Assembly (NCBI GenBank): GCA_003240625.1
Contig: QFMX01000002.1
Coordinates: 270,530-334,529 of the forward strand
DNA: 64,000 nucleotides
Reading direction: 5' to 3'
From: Sphingomonas taxi
Lineage (GTDB): Bacteria > Pseudomonadota > Alphaproteobacteria > Sphingomonadales > Sphingomonadaceae
Of the stretch, positions 48,567 through 57,392 are shown piece after piece. The position numbers and the translations under genes are program-made. Every line of letters begins with the position of its first letter. The stretch's first letter is position 1. Under the pieces are notes generated by a model. It saw nothing but the letters and a program-made list of their open reading frames with translations. It was not told the DNA's origin and ran no database searches.

Positions 48567-49690
48567 TGGGTGCGCTCAACGATCTCGAAGGCTTCGGCCA
48601 GGCGGTTTGGCTCGATTTCGTCGACCGGAAGTTCCTGGAGGCCGGTGGTCTCCAGAAGCTGGTTGACGAGGATGGGCTGACCGGCGTCACGTCGAACCCG
48701 TCGATCTTCGAAAAGGCGATGGGGCATGGCGATGCCTATGACTCGACGCTCGCGAAGTACGACAAGGAAAACCCCGGCGCGGCGACGATCGATCGCTACG
48801 AGCATCTGGCGATCCAGGACATCAAGGCGGCGGCGGAGACGTTGAAGCCGGTGTACGACAAGCTCGACGCGAAGGACGGTTACGTCAGCCTGGAGGTGTC
48901 GCCGTACATCTCGGACGATACCGACGCGACGATCGCCGAGGCGAAGAAGCTGTGGGCTGCGGTCGACCGGCCGAACCTGATGATCAAGATCCCGGGGACG
49001 CTCGCGGGCGGTCCGGCGATCTCGTCGACGATCGCGAGCGGGATCAACGTCAACGTCACGCTGCTGTTCGCGCTCGACGCATATATCCGCGTTGCCGAGG
49101 CGTATGCGGCGGGGCTCGAGGAGCGCGTCAAGCAGGGGCAACCGATCGACAGGATCGCCAGCGTTGCGAGCTTCTTCGTCAGCCGGATCGATACGTCGAT
49201 CGACAAGGAGATCGATGCGCGCGTCGAGAAGGGCGATGCCGACGCCGAGGCGCTGAAGGCGGTCCGCGGCAAGGTCGCGATCGCCAACGCGAAGATGGCG
49301 TATCAATGGTATCTGGATTTCCTGAAGTCGGATCGCTGGCAGGCGCTCGCTGCGAAAGGTGCGCAGCCGCAGCGGCTCCTGTGGGCGTCGACCGGCGTGA
49401 AGGATCCGAGCTATCCGGATACGCTCTACATCGACACGCTGATCGGCAAGGACACGGTCAACACGATGCCGCCGAAGACGATGGACGCGTTTCGCGACCA
49501 CGGCACTGCGGCGGAGACGATCACGCAGGATGTCGATGCGGCCAAGCATGTGCTGGCGGAAGCCGAGCGGCTGGGCCTCGATCTCAACGGCGTGACCGGC
49601 AAGCTGGTCGAAGAAGGCGTCGCGTCGTTCGTGAAGGCGTTCGACGACCTGCTCGGTTCGATCGCGAAGAAGCAGCCCGCGACGGCGTAA
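48566..49690 (+). CDS. tal: Transaldolase
   Basis: A 374-residue enzyme transferring dihydroxyacetone units in the pentose phosphate pathway. The Schiff-base Lys is in RPNLMIKIPGT, and GLTGVTSNPSIFEKAM and INVNVTLLFALDAY are the family motifs. Length suits the TalB/Tal-PGI-type subfamily, and no phosphoglucose isomerase domain follows. Translationally coupled to tkt by TGATG. Confidence 0.95.
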   Translation: MGALNDLEGFGQAVWLDFVDRKFLEAGGLQKLVDEDGLTGVTSNPSIFEKAMGHGDAYDSTLAKYDKENPGAATIDRYEHLAIQDIKAAAETLKPVYDKLDAKDGYVSLEVSPYISDDTDATIAEAKKLWAAVDRPNLMIKIPGTLAGGPAISSTIASGINVNVTLLFALDAYIRVAEAYAAGLEERVKQGQPIDRIASVASFFVSRIDTSIDKEIDARVEKGDADAEALKAVRGKVAIANAKMAYQWYLDFLKSDRWQALAAKGAQPQRLLWASTGVKDPSYPDTLYIDTLIGKDTVNTMPPKTMDAFRDHGTAAETITQDVDAAKHVLAEAERLGLDLNGVTGKLVEEGVASFVKAFDDLLGSIAKKQPATA

Positions 49691-49696
49691 TTTTAC

Positions 49697-49791
49697 GTCA
49701 TGCCGGGCTCGTTCCGGCATCCACCGTTCCGCGAATGCGATAGACTCGATTGTGCGGAACGGTAGACCCCGGAACAAGTCCGGGGTGACGG
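49697..49791. repeat. Family G palindromic repeat
   Basis: CGTCATGCCGGGCTCGTTCC with GGCATCCACCGTTCCGC at the left; GCGGAACGGTAGACCCCGGA with ACAAGTCCGGGGTGACGG at the right. The only copy in this window, between tal and gnd, so it may split the cluster into two transcripts or mark an internal pause. Confidence 0.82.
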
Positions 49792-49826
49792 ACCTGGTGC
49801 CCCATCACCTATACAAAGGACTCACC

Positions 49827-50810
49827 ATGAAGATCGGACTGATCGGCCTCGGCCGGATGGGCGGCAATATCGCGCGCCGGTTGATGAAGAACGGGCATGA
49901 AGTCGTCGCGTTCGACCGCGATGCCGAAGCCGTCAAGAAGCTCGCGGCCGATGGCGCGATTGGCGCGGACTCGCTCGACGACATGCGCGCCAAGCTCGAC
50001 ACGCCGGCGATCTGGTGGGTCATGGTTCCCGCGGGCGAGCCGACCGAAAGCACCGTCCAGGCGATCGCGGCGAAAGCTAACGACGGCGACATCATCATCG
50101 ACGGCGGTAACAGCTTCTATAAGGACGACGTCCGCCGCGCGAAGGAACTCGCCGAGAAGGGCATCCACTATGTCGACGTCGGCACGTCGGGCGGCGTGTG
50201 GGGCCTCGAGCGCGGCTATTGCATGATGATCGGCGGCGACAAGGACACGGTCGATTACCTCGATCCGATCTTCGAGACGCTCGCACCGGGCATGGGCGAC
50301 ATCGTCCGCACGCCGGGCCGCGTCGAGGGCCAGGCCGATCCGCGCGCCGAGAAGGGCTATATCCACGCAGGCCCGTCGGGCGCCGGGCACTTCGTCAAGA
50401 TGGTCCACAACGGCATCGAATACGGCCTGATGCAGGCCTATGCCGAGGGCTTCGACATCCTCAAGGGCAAATCCGGCGAGCATGTCGCGGAGGACCAGCG
50501 TTTCGACATCAACCTGACCGATGTCGCCGAAGTCTGGCGTCGCGGCAGCGTGATCTCGTCATGGCTGCTCGACCTGTCGGCGATCGCGCTGGCGAAGGAC
50601 GGCAAGCTCGACGCGTTCAGTGGCAGCGTCGCGGATTCGGGCGAGGGCCAGTGGACGATCGATGCGGCGATGGAGGAGAAGGTGCCGGCCAACGTGCTGA
50701 CCGCCGCGCTCTACGCACGTTATCGCAGCCGCGTCGACCATACGTTCGGCGACAAGCTGTTGTCGGCGATGCGCTATGGCTTTGGCGGTCATGTCGAGAT
50801 GCCCCAGTGA
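49827..50810 (+). CDS. gnd: 6-phosphogluconate dehydrogenase, decarboxylating (short, NAD-type)
   Basis: A 327-residue enzyme converting 6-phosphogluconate to ribulose-5-phosphate. MKIGLIGLGRMGGNIARRL is the Rossmann opening; GNSFYKDD and GPSGAGHFVKMVHNGIEYG supply substrate and catalytic residues (Lys, Asn). At about 330 residues it belongs to the short YqeC/GndA-like branch, which often prefers NAD over NADP. The following HAD gene starts inside its stop. Confidence 0.92.
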   Translation: MKIGLIGLGRMGGNIARRLMKNGHEVVAFDRDAEAVKKLAADGAIGADSLDDMRAKLDTPAIWWVMVPAGEPTESTVQAIAAKANDGDIIIDGGNSFYKDDVRRAKELAEKGIHYVDVGTSGGVWGLERGYCMMIGGDKDTVDYLDPIFETLAPGMGDIVRTPGRVEGQADPRAEKGYIHAGPSGAGHFVKMVHNGIEYGLMQAYAEGFDILKGKSGEHVAEDQRFDINLTDVAEVWRRGSVISSWLLDLSAIALAKDGKLDAFSGSVADSGEGQWTIDAAMEEKVPANVLTAALYARYRSRVDHTFGDKLLSAMRYGFGGHVEMPQ

Positions 50811-51634
50811 GCGCGCCAGTGAGTTCTGGTATCAAACTGCTCGTCTCCGATGTCGACGGCACGCTCGTCGACAAGGAGAAGAAGGTCACGCCGGCAACGG
50901 TGGATGCGATCGAGCGGCTGAAGGCGGCGGGCCTCGGTTTCACGATCATCAGCGCACGGCCGCGTTCGGGGATGATGCCGATCGCCGAACTGCTGGGCAT
51001 CGACGAGCCGATGGGGGCTTTCAACGGCGGGATCGTGTTCAAGCGCGACGGCACCGTGATCGAGCATCACTTGATCGACGTGGACGTCGTGCGGGGCGCT
51101 ATGGAGATCGTCGGTGACGCGCCGGTCGACACTTGGTTCTTCGCGGACGACGTCTGGTATGCCAGCACCGATCAGGGCGGGCATGTCGGCAGCGAGCGCA
51201 AAGCGTCGGCACAGGATCCGGTGATCGTTTCCGACTTTTCCGATCTGCTTGCCAAGGCGGACAAGGTCACCTTCGTCAGCGATGACGAGGAGTTGTTGCG
51301 CGACCTGCATGCCAAGGTCGCGGCCAGGTTCGATACGCAGGCTACGATCGTCCAGTCGCAGACCTATTATCTCGACATCACGCCGGTGGCGGGCAACAAG
51401 GGCAGCGGGATCGAGGAATTGGCGGACGCGTTCGGCATCAGCTTGACGCAGACCGCGGCGATCGGCGATCAGGCCAACGACATCGCGATGCTCAAGCGCG
51501 CGGGCCTTGCCATCGCGATGGGCAACGCGCCGCAAAATGTCCGCGACGTGGTCCACCAGATTACCAGCGCGAACGACGCCGACGGCGTCGCGCACGCGAT
51601 CGACAAGTTTATCCTTACTGGAGTTTCCGCATGA
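50807..51634 (+). CDS. Cof-type HAD sugar-phosphatase
   Basis: A 275-residue HAD-IIB enzyme: motif I SDVDGTLVDKEKK, motif II IISARPRSGM, motif III Lys in GNKGSGIEEL and motif IV IGDQANDIAML. Such enzymes remove phosphate from sugar phosphates or related compounds. Start chosen at the GTG at 50807, which overlaps the gnd stop by four bases (GTGA); a GTG at 50819 would be four codons shorter. The gene fits a cleanup role beside the pentose phosphate genes, but substrate is unproven. Confidence 0.88.
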   Translation: MSAPVSSGIKLLVSDVDGTLVDKEKKVTPATVDAIERLKAAGLGFTIISARPRSGMMPIAELLGIDEPMGAFNGGIVFKRDGTVIEHHLIDVDVVRGAMEIVGDAPVDTWFFADDVWYASTDQGGHVGSERKASAQDPVIVSDFSDLLAKADKVTFVSDDEELLRDLHAKVAARFDTQATIVQSQTYYLDITPVAGNKGSGIEELADAFGISLTQTAAIGDQANDIAMLKRAGLAIAMGNAPQNVRDVVHQITSANDADGVAHAIDKFILTGVSA

Positions 51635-52374
51635 AAGAACTGGTTGCCTTCGACCTCGATGGAACGCTGGCCGAGAGCAAGCAGCCCTTGCAGGAGCCGA
51701 TGGGCGAGGCGCTGGCCAACCTGCTCGACGTCGCGCATGTCGCGGTGATCTCGGGCGGCGACTGGCCGCAGTTCGAAAAGCAGGTGGCTTCGCGGTTGCC
51801 CGAGCGTGCGGATCGCACCAAGCTGTGGCTGATGCCGACGACGGGGACCAAGCTGTACCGGTTCGATGGCGAATGGCGCGCGGTGTATGCCGAGCTGTTC
51901 GAGGACGACGAGAAGCAGAAGATTCTGAAGGCGTTCGATGAATCCCTGGAAGCCACCGGGTTCGTGCCGGAAAAGACTTGGGGCGAGCGGATCGAGGATC
52001 GTGGCAGCCAGATCACGTTCTCCGCACTCGGCCAGGAAGCGCCGATCGATGCGAAGCACAGCTGGGATCCGGATTTCGCCAAGCGCAAGGTCATCCAGGC
52101 CGATCTGCGCAAGCGCCTGCCGGGGCTGTCGATCAACATGGGCGGTGCGACTTCGATCGACATCACGCGTGAGGGTGTCGACAAGGCGTATGGCCTGAAG
52201 AAGCTCAACGAGGCGAGCGGCATCGCGCTCGACAAGATGATGTTCATCGGCGACGCGATCTTCCCGGGCGGGAATGATTATCCGGCCGAGCAGCTTGGGC
52301 TGGACGTCGTGAAGGTGAAGAACGTCGACGGCACGCTGGCGGCGATCGCCGGGATCGTCGCATGCCTGAAGTAA
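51631..52374 (+). CDS. Phosphomannomutase-like HAD enzyme (eukaryotic PMM type)
   Basis: A 247-residue HAD-IIB protein. The nucleophile and acid are in AFDLDGTLAESKQ, with ISGGDWPQFE, NMGGATSIDITREGVDKAYG and a motif IV GDAIFPGGNDYP. This layout matches eukaryotic-type PMM, unrelated to the AlgC/ManB class. It may interconvert mannose-1- and mannose-6-phosphate or act as a phosphatase. Start ATG overlaps the previous stop by four bases, so the two HAD genes are coupled. Confidence 0.88.
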   Translation: MKELVAFDLDGTLAESKQPLQEPMGEALANLLDVAHVAVISGGDWPQFEKQVASRLPERADRTKLWLMPTTGTKLYRFDGEWRAVYAELFEDDEKQKILKAFDESLEATGFVPEKTWGERIEDRGSQITFSALGQEAPIDAKHSWDPDFAKRKVIQADLRKRLPGLSINMGGATSIDITREGVDKAYGLKKLNEASGIALDKMMFIGDAIFPGGNDYPAEQLGLDVVKVKNVDGTLAAIAGIVACLK

Positions 52375-52378
52375 GGTC

Positions 52379-52846
52379 ATGAGCGTCGCTTTCCGTCGCG
52401 AGAGTGACGAGGAACATCTCGAGCCGAAGTTCGAACAGCCGATCGCGCCGGGGCCGAATCTGGTCACGGCGCGGGGGTTGCGGTTGATCGGCGAGCGGGT
52501 GGTCGCGATCGAGGCTGCGGTCGCGGCTGAGACGGACGAGGAGGCTCGGAAGCTTCTGCTACGGGATTTGCGGTATTGGCATACGCGTCAAACGACCGCG
52601 GAGATTGCGCCGTCGCCTGAGGAGGACGAGGTCGGGATCGGCTCGCGGGTTCGCGTTCGGATGAACGGGGCGGAGCGGGTTATCTCTATCGTCGGTGGCG
52701 ATGAGGCCGAGCCTGGTGATGATCGGCTGGCGTTCTCGGCGCCGTTGGCGCGTGCGTTGATGGGGGCTGCCGTCGGCGAGACGGTCGCGTTTGCGGACAA
52801 GGCGGATGCGATCGAGGTGCTGGCAATCGACAAGGATGACGGCTGA
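52379..52846 (+). CDS. GreA/GreB-like transcript-cleavage factor, C-terminal domain type
   Basis: A 155-residue acidic protein. The last 70 residues carry the GreA/GreB C-terminal fold (VGIGSRVRVRMNGAERVISI then VGGDEAEPGDDRLAFSAPLARALMGAAVGE). The N-terminal part is a helical region with conserved LVTARGLRLIGERV, without an obvious acidic coiled-coil tip DxxE needed for RNA cleavage, so activity on RNA polymerase is uncertain. It lies 4 bp after the PMM gene and overlaps the HTH gene (TGATG). Confidence 0.8.
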   Translation: MSVAFRRESDEEHLEPKFEQPIAPGPNLVTARGLRLIGERVVAIEAAVAAETDEEARKLLLRDLRYWHTRQTTAEIAPSPEEDEVGIGSRVRVRMNGAERVISIVGGDEAEPGDDRLAFSAPLARALMGAAVGETVAFADKADAIEVLAIDKDDG

Positions 52847-53028
52847 TGGCTGAGGCGAAATTCGAGCGGCATCGGCAGGCTTGGACTCAGGACGAGATCC
52901 AGAAGCTGCATACGTTGGCGAAGAAGGGCATGGCGCTGAAGGCGATAGCCAAGGCGCTGACGCGGAGCGAGGAGTCTGTGAAGGTGCGGGCGAAGGAGGA
53001 TTCGCTGAATATTGCTAAGCTTCGGTAG
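52846..53028 (+). CDS. Very small Myb/SANT-like HTH protein
   Basis: A 60-residue basic protein made of one helix-turn-helix: QAWTQDEIQKLHTLAKKGMA followed by KAIAKALTRSEESVKVRAKE. This resembles the SANT/Myb-type DNA-binding helices in small bacterial proteins. Its ATG shares bases with the stop of the GreA-like gene, so the pair is co-translated. Function unknown; it could be an RNA polymerase or DNA accessory factor, or regulator. Confidence 0.72.
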   Translation: MAEAKFERHRQAWTQDEIQKLHTLAKKGMALKAIAKALTRSEESVKVRAKEDSLNIAKLR

Positions 53029-53044
53029 GTTTATGAGGCGAGAA

Positions 53045-53143
53045 GCCCTCTCCCCCCCGGGGAGAGGGTTGGGTGAGGGGCTGTTCCGGGGGGAGCACTG
53101 CTTGGCTGCCCCTCACCCCGACCCTATCCCCGGAGGGGAGAGG
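53045..53143. repeat. Family H palindromic repeat
   Basis: Left arm CCCTCTCCCCCCCGGGGAGA with GGGTTGGGTGAGGGGC; right arm GCCCCTCACCCCGACCCTAT with CCCCGGAGGGGAGAGGG. Base composition and layout resemble family A and B but the sequence is different. One copy here, first of three repeats in a row. Confidence 0.82.
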
Positions 53144-53229
53144 GAGCAGAAGCGATCCGCGCTCGCTACGCTATATTGAACGGCGTCATCGGAGACTGTT
53201 GCTCTTTCACACGTCACCATCTCAGTTGC

Positions 53230-53335
53230 CACCACCCCGGCGAAGGCCGGGGCCCAGTTGGAAAGGTCGCTGTAACGAGGGGCCACCTGCGCCACTGCCG
53301 GCCCCCAACTGGGCCTCGGCCTTCGCCGGGGTGGG
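53230..53335. repeat. Family C palindromic repeat, copy 6
   Basis: CACCACCCCGGCGAAGGCCG with GGGCCCAGTTGG, and CCCCAACTGGGCCTCGGCCT with TCGCCGGGGTGG. Inner GAAAGGTCGCTGTAACGAGG as in copy 5. Confidence 0.87.
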
Positions 53336-53424
53336 GGCGACTTCCGTGCGCGGCATTGGTGGACGTGCGAGCAGGTCACCACCTATGTGGCTGATCTTGA
53401 ACGCGCTACAGCGGCCACCCCTTA

Positions 53425-53482
53425 CTTGTTCTCCCGCGAAGGCGGGAGCCCAGTCTGGGTCCCCGCCTTCGCGGGGAAACAT
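53425..53482. repeat. Family D palindromic repeat, copy 5
   Basis: TTGTTCTCCCGCGAAGGCGG, spacer GAGCCCAGTCTGGG, CCCCGCCTTCGCGGGGAAAC. It ends about 40 bp before the flavoprotein start, so a promoter may lie within the repeat or the short gap. Confidence 0.87.
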
Positions 53483-53523
53483 TCTAATTGGCGGCTGCTG
53501 ACCTGAGCCGCACGGAGCTACAC

Positions 53524-54696
53524 TTGTCCGATTACGACGCGATAATCCTCGGCGCAGGCGCAGCCGGCCTCATGTGCGCCGCCGTCGCCGGTCAGCGCGG
53601 GAGAAGGATTCTACTCGTCGATCACGCCGACCAAGCCGGCAAGAAAATCCTGATTTCCGGTGGTGGCCGCTGTAATTTCACCAACGTCCACACTGCCGCC
53701 GACCGCTACATCTCCGCCAATCCGCATTTCGCCAAGTCCGCGCTCGGCCGTTACACCGCGCAGGATTTCATCGCGCTCGTCGAATCCTACGGCATCGCGT
53801 GGCACGAGAAGACGCTCGGACAACTCTTCTGCGACGGGTCCGCGAAGCAGATCGTCGAGATGCTGCTCGACGAATGCGACAAGGGGCGCGTCGACCTGTC
53901 GCTCGGCCGCGCGATCACCGGGGTCGAACACGCCGACGGGCGCTATCGCGTGTCGCTCGACGGCCGCACGGTTACCGCCCCCGCGCTGGTGATCGCAACC
54001 GGCGGGCCGTCGATCCCGAAGATGGGCGCGACCGGGTTCGCCTATGATATCGCACGCCAGTTCGGGCTGAAGGTGGTCGAGCCACGCCCCGCACTCGTCC
54101 CGCTGACGCTGGGCGGCGACGAGATCCTGTTCCGCGAACTCTCCGGAGTCGCCGCCGACGTGGTCGCGACAGCCGGCAAGACCGCGTTCCGCGAGGCCGC
54201 GCTGTTCACGCACCGCGGCCTGTCCGGTCCTGCGATCCTCCAGGCGTCGTCTTATTGGCGCAACGGCCAGCCGATCGGGATCGATTTCCTCCCCGATCGC
54301 GAGTCCGGCTGGCTCCCCGCGGCCAAGCGTACCACGCCGCGCGCGACTCTCCGGAAACTGCTCGGAAGCACGCTGCCGGACCGACTCGCGGAGACTTTGA
54401 GCGAGCGATTGGGGATGACGAGCGAGATTTCCACGCTCACCGACCGGAAGCTCCAGGACGCCGAACGTGCGCTAAGTCATTGGCAATTCACGCCGAATGG
54501 CTCCGAAGGCTATGCCAAGGCCGAGGTCACCGCTGGCGGAATCAGCACTGCGGACCTATCTTCGCAAACAATGCAAGCCAAACGCGTACCAATGTTGTAT
54601 GCGGTCGGCGAAGCGGTCGATGTCACAGGGTGGCTCGGCGGCTACAACTTCCAATGGGCATGGGCGAGCGGGTGGGCCGCGGGCCAAGTCCTGTAG
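53524..54696 (+). CDS. NAD(P)/FAD-dependent oxidoreductase, HI0933/YhiN (BaiN) family
   Basis: A 390-residue flavoprotein: dinucleotide fold ADYDAIILGAGAAGLMCA-type motif at the N-terminus (YDAIILGAGAAGLMC), the family segment LISGGGRCNFTN, and a C-terminal GYNFQWAWASGWAAG. The TTG at 53524 has GGAG 6 bp upstream and puts the FAD motif near residue 5; the TTG at 53488 lies against the repeat and is rejected. Role uncertain: relatives reduce unsaturated or polysulfide-type substrates. Confidence 0.86.
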   Translation: MSDYDAIILGAGAAGLMCAAVAGQRGRRILLVDHADQAGKKILISGGGRCNFTNVHTAADRYISANPHFAKSALGRYTAQDFIALVESYGIAWHEKTLGQLFCDGSAKQIVEMLLDECDKGRVDLSLGRAITGVEHADGRYRVSLDGRTVTAPALVIATGGPSIPKMGATGFAYDIARQFGLKVVEPRPALVPLTLGGDEILFRELSGVAADVVATAGKTAFREAALFTHRGLSGPAILQASSYWRNGQPIGIDFLPDRESGWLPAAKRTTPRATLRKLLGSTLPDRLAETLSERLGMTSEISTLTDRKLQDAERALSHWQFTPNGSEGYAKAEVTAGGISTADLSSQTMQAKRVPMLYAVGEAVDVTGWLGGYNFQWAWASGWAAGQVL

Positions 54697-54753
54697 GGAC
54701 CACCACGCCAGTGCTTTGCCGTAGCGTCAAGCCGGCCACCAATTAGGACGTAC

Positions 54754-56523
54754 ATGCCTTTTACAAATATTCCGTCGCTTCTCTCCGAGGCGCTCGAAGC
54801 GCGCGGCTATACCGCGCTCACCCCCGTCCAGGCTCATGTGATCGAGGACAATGCGATCGGTCGCGATCTTGTCGTGTCGGCGCAGACCGGCTCGGGCAAG
54901 ACCGTCGCGTTCGGCCTGGCGATGGCCGGCGAACTGCTCGGTGAAGCCGGCGAGGACGGCGTCCAGCGCCTGCCCGCGCCGCACAAGCCGCTCGTGCTCT
55001 GCATCGCGCCGACTCGCGAACTGGCGCTTCAGGTCAGCCGCGAGCTGATGTGGCTCTACGCCAAGGCCGGCGCGCGCATCTCGACCTGCGTCGGCGGGAT
55101 GGACGCCTCGAAGGAGCGTCGTTCGCTGGCACATGGCGCGCATATCGTCGTCGGTACGCCGGGGCGTCTGCGCGATCATCTGGAGCGTGGCGCGCTCGAC
55201 CTGTCGGCCTTGAAGGTCGCGGTGCTCGACGAGGCTGACGAGATGCTCGACATGGGTTTCCGCGAGGACCTCGAGCAGATCCTCGACGCGTCGCCGGAGC
55301 AGCGCCGTACGCTGCTGTTCTCGGCGACGATGCCGCGGCCGATCGTCGCGCTCGCCAAGCGTTACCAGAAGGACGCGCTGCGGATCTCGACCGTCGGCGA
55401 GGATCGCGGTCATGGCGATATCTCGTACCAGGCCGTCACGGTCTCGCCGTCCGAGATCGAGCATGCGGTGATCAACCTGCTGCGCTTCCACGAGGCGGAG
55501 ACGGCGATGCTGTTCTGCGCCACGCGTGACAATGTGCGTCATCTGCATGCGAGCCTGGTCGAGCGTGGCTTTGCCGCCGTCGCTTTGTCCGGCGAGCATT
55601 CGCAGAACGAGCGTAACGCCGCGCTACAGGCTCTGCGCGATCGTCGTGCGCGTGTCTGCGTCGCCACCGACGTTGCGGCGCGCGGGATCGATTTGCCGAC
55701 GCTCAGCCTCGTCGTGCACGTCGAGCTGCCGCGTGACGCCGAGACGCTCCAGCATCGCTCGGGTCGTACCGGTCGTGCGGGCAAGAAGGGCACGGCCGTC
55801 CTGATCGTGCCGTTCCCGCGTCGTCGTCGCGTCGAGATGATGCTCCGTGGTGCGAAGATCAACGCGGAGTGGGTCAACGCCCCGACCGCGGAGGACATCC
55901 GCAAGAACGACCATGAGCGGCTGATCGGCATGCTGTTGCAGCCGGTCGAGGTCGAGGAGGAGGATCGCGCACTCGCCGTCCGCCTGATGGCCGAAAAGAC
56001 GCCGGAGGATATCGCCGCGGCGCTGGTACACATGCACCGTGCGACGATGCCGCAGGCCGAGGATCTGATCGACCAGAGCAAGCAGCCGACGCAGGACGAG
56101 CGCTCGCAGGGGCCGCGCGCCGGCTTCGAGGACACTGTGTGGTTCCGGATGGACATCGGTCGTCGCCAGAACGCCGATCCGCGCTGGATCCTGCCGCTGA
56201 TCTGCCGTCGCGGGCACATCACCAAGTCCGAGATCGGTGCGATCCGCATTGGCCCGAACGAGACGGCCTTCGAGATTCCGCGCGCGGTTGCGTCGCGGTT
56301 CTCGGCGGCGATCCAGCGCACTGCGCAGGCTGGCGAAGAGGAGAGCGGCGTGGCGATCGAGGCGATGCAGGGCGCGCCCGAGAGCGGTGCGCGGCATGAC
56401 GGCGGTGGCGGTGGTCGCAGCAATGCGAGCGGCCCGCGCTCGACGCTGCACCGTGCGGCACCGCGTGGCGGTCCGGCTCCGACACGGAAGCCGCCGTATC
56501 GTGGGAACCGCGAGCGGAGCTGA
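54754..56523 (+). CDS. DEAD-box RNA helicase with DbpA-type C-terminal domain
   Basis: A 589-residue ATP-dependent RNA helicase. Motifs in order: Q-motif YTALTPVQAHV, Walker A AQTGSGKT, PTRELALQ, TPGR, Walker B DEAD, SAT, RG-ID and HRSGRTGRAG. The C-terminus has a DbpA-like RNA-binding domain (WFRMDIGRRQNADPRWILPL then ICRRGHITKSEIGAIRI) and a Gly/Arg-rich tail. It likely acts in ribosome assembly or RNA turnover like DeaD/CsdA. Confidence 0.94.
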   Translation: MPFTNIPSLLSEALEARGYTALTPVQAHVIEDNAIGRDLVVSAQTGSGKTVAFGLAMAGELLGEAGEDGVQRLPAPHKPLVLCIAPTRELALQVSRELMWLYAKAGARISTCVGGMDASKERRSLAHGAHIVVGTPGRLRDHLERGALDLSALKVAVLDEADEMLDMGFREDLEQILDASPEQRRTLLFSATMPRPIVALAKRYQKDALRISTVGEDRGHGDISYQAVTVSPSEIEHAVINLLRFHEAETAMLFCATRDNVRHLHASLVERGFAAVALSGEHSQNERNAALQALRDRRARVCVATDVAARGIDLPTLSLVVHVELPRDAETLQHRSGRTGRAGKKGTAVLIVPFPRRRRVEMMLRGAKINAEWVNAPTAEDIRKNDHERLIGMLLQPVEVEEEDRALAVRLMAEKTPEDIAAALVHMHRATMPQAEDLIDQSKQPTQDERSQGPRAGFEDTVWFRMDIGRRQNADPRWILPLICRRGHITKSEIGAIRIGPNETAFEIPRAVASRFSAAIQRTAQAGEEESGVAIEAMQGAPESGARHDGGGGGRSNASGPRSTLHRAAPRGGPAPTRKPPYRGNRERS

Positions 56524-56570
56524 GGGCCCTCGCGCCATTCTCGTGAGGGAATGGCGTATGCCCCAGGACT

Positions 56571-56653
56571 CCGTCATCCTGACGAAAGTCAGGATCCAGA
56601 GTAACGAACGCCGCCCTGCTTGATCCTGGATCCTGACTTTCGTCAGGATGACA
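56571..56653. repeat. Family E palindromic repeat, copy 3
   Basis: CCGTCATCCTGACGAAAGTC with AGGATCCAGAG, and GATCCTGGATCCTGACTTTC with GTCAGGATGACAGG. It lies between the helicase and the YaiI gene. Confidence 0.88.
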
Positions 56654-56684
56654 GGAGCGGGTGGGGCGGTTTGGGAGGTGTACG

Positions 56685-57152
56685 ATGACGAACGCTTCCC
56701 CAGCCATCCGCATCCTCGTCGACGCGGACGCGTGTCCCGTCAAAGACGAGATCTACAAGGTTGCGTGGCGCCACGAAGTCCCCGTGACGATCGTCGCCAA
56801 CAGCCATTTCCGCATCCCAGTCCACCCGCTGATCTCCCGAGTCGTGGTCAGCGACGGGTTCGACGCGGCGGACGACTGGATCGCCGAACAGGCCGATGCG
56901 CGCGCCGTCGTGATCACCGCCGACATCCTCCTTGCCGACCGCTGCGTGAAAGCCGGCGCGACCGTGCTCGCCAACACCGGCAAGCCGTTCACCACCAGCT
57001 CGATCGGCGGTGCGATCGCGACGCGCGCGATCATGGCCGACCTGCGTGCGGGCGGCGACATCATCGGCGGCCCGGCACCGTTTTCGAAGGCGGACCGGTC
57101 GAGCTTCCTGTCAGCGCTCGATGCCGCGCTGGTGCGGTTGAAGCGCGGCTGA
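56685..57152 (+). CDS. YaiI/YqxD (DUF188) family protein
   Basis: A 155-residue protein with the family motifs ILVDADACPVKDEIYKVAWR, VVSDGFDAADDWIAEQ, VVITADILLADRCVKAGATV and FTTSSIGGAIATRA. Acidic residues in DADACP and DILLAD suggest a metal-dependent PIN-like nuclease fold; the function is unproven. The ATG at 56685 has GGGAGGTG upstream. Confidence 0.92.
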   Translation: MTNASPAIRILVDADACPVKDEIYKVAWRHEVPVTIVANSHFRIPVHPLISRVVVSDGFDAADDWIAEQADARAVVITADILLADRCVKAGATVLANTGKPFTTSSIGGAIATRAIMADLRAGGDIIGGPAPFSKADRSSFLSALDAALVRLKRG

Positions 57153-57162
57153 GATTGCGCGC

Positions 57163-57293
57163 CGATCCTCCCCTATGAGGGGAGGTGGCAGGCCGCAGGC
57201 CTGACGGAGGGGTAGCCCGCTATCGAGAACGCGATACCCCTCCGTCTGGCAAGCGCCAGCCACCTCCCCTTGCAGGGGAGGATGTGACGCGCG
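57163..57293. repeat. Family B palindromic repeat, copy 4 (divergent)
   Basis: CGATCCTCCCCTATGAGGGG with AGGTGGCAGGCC, and GCCAGCCACCTCCCCTTGCA with GGGGAGGAT. The loop base pairs differ from copies 1-3 (TATGA/TTGCA in place of CGCCA/TGGCG), showing how the family drifts. Confidence 0.84.
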
Positions 57294-57392
57294 TCGATCC
57301 GACCGCCCGTTTTACCACTCATCAAAGCACGCACGGGGTTGCCATCCCGCACTCCGCATCGCCATAGGCGCGCGTTCATTAAAGGACGACGC

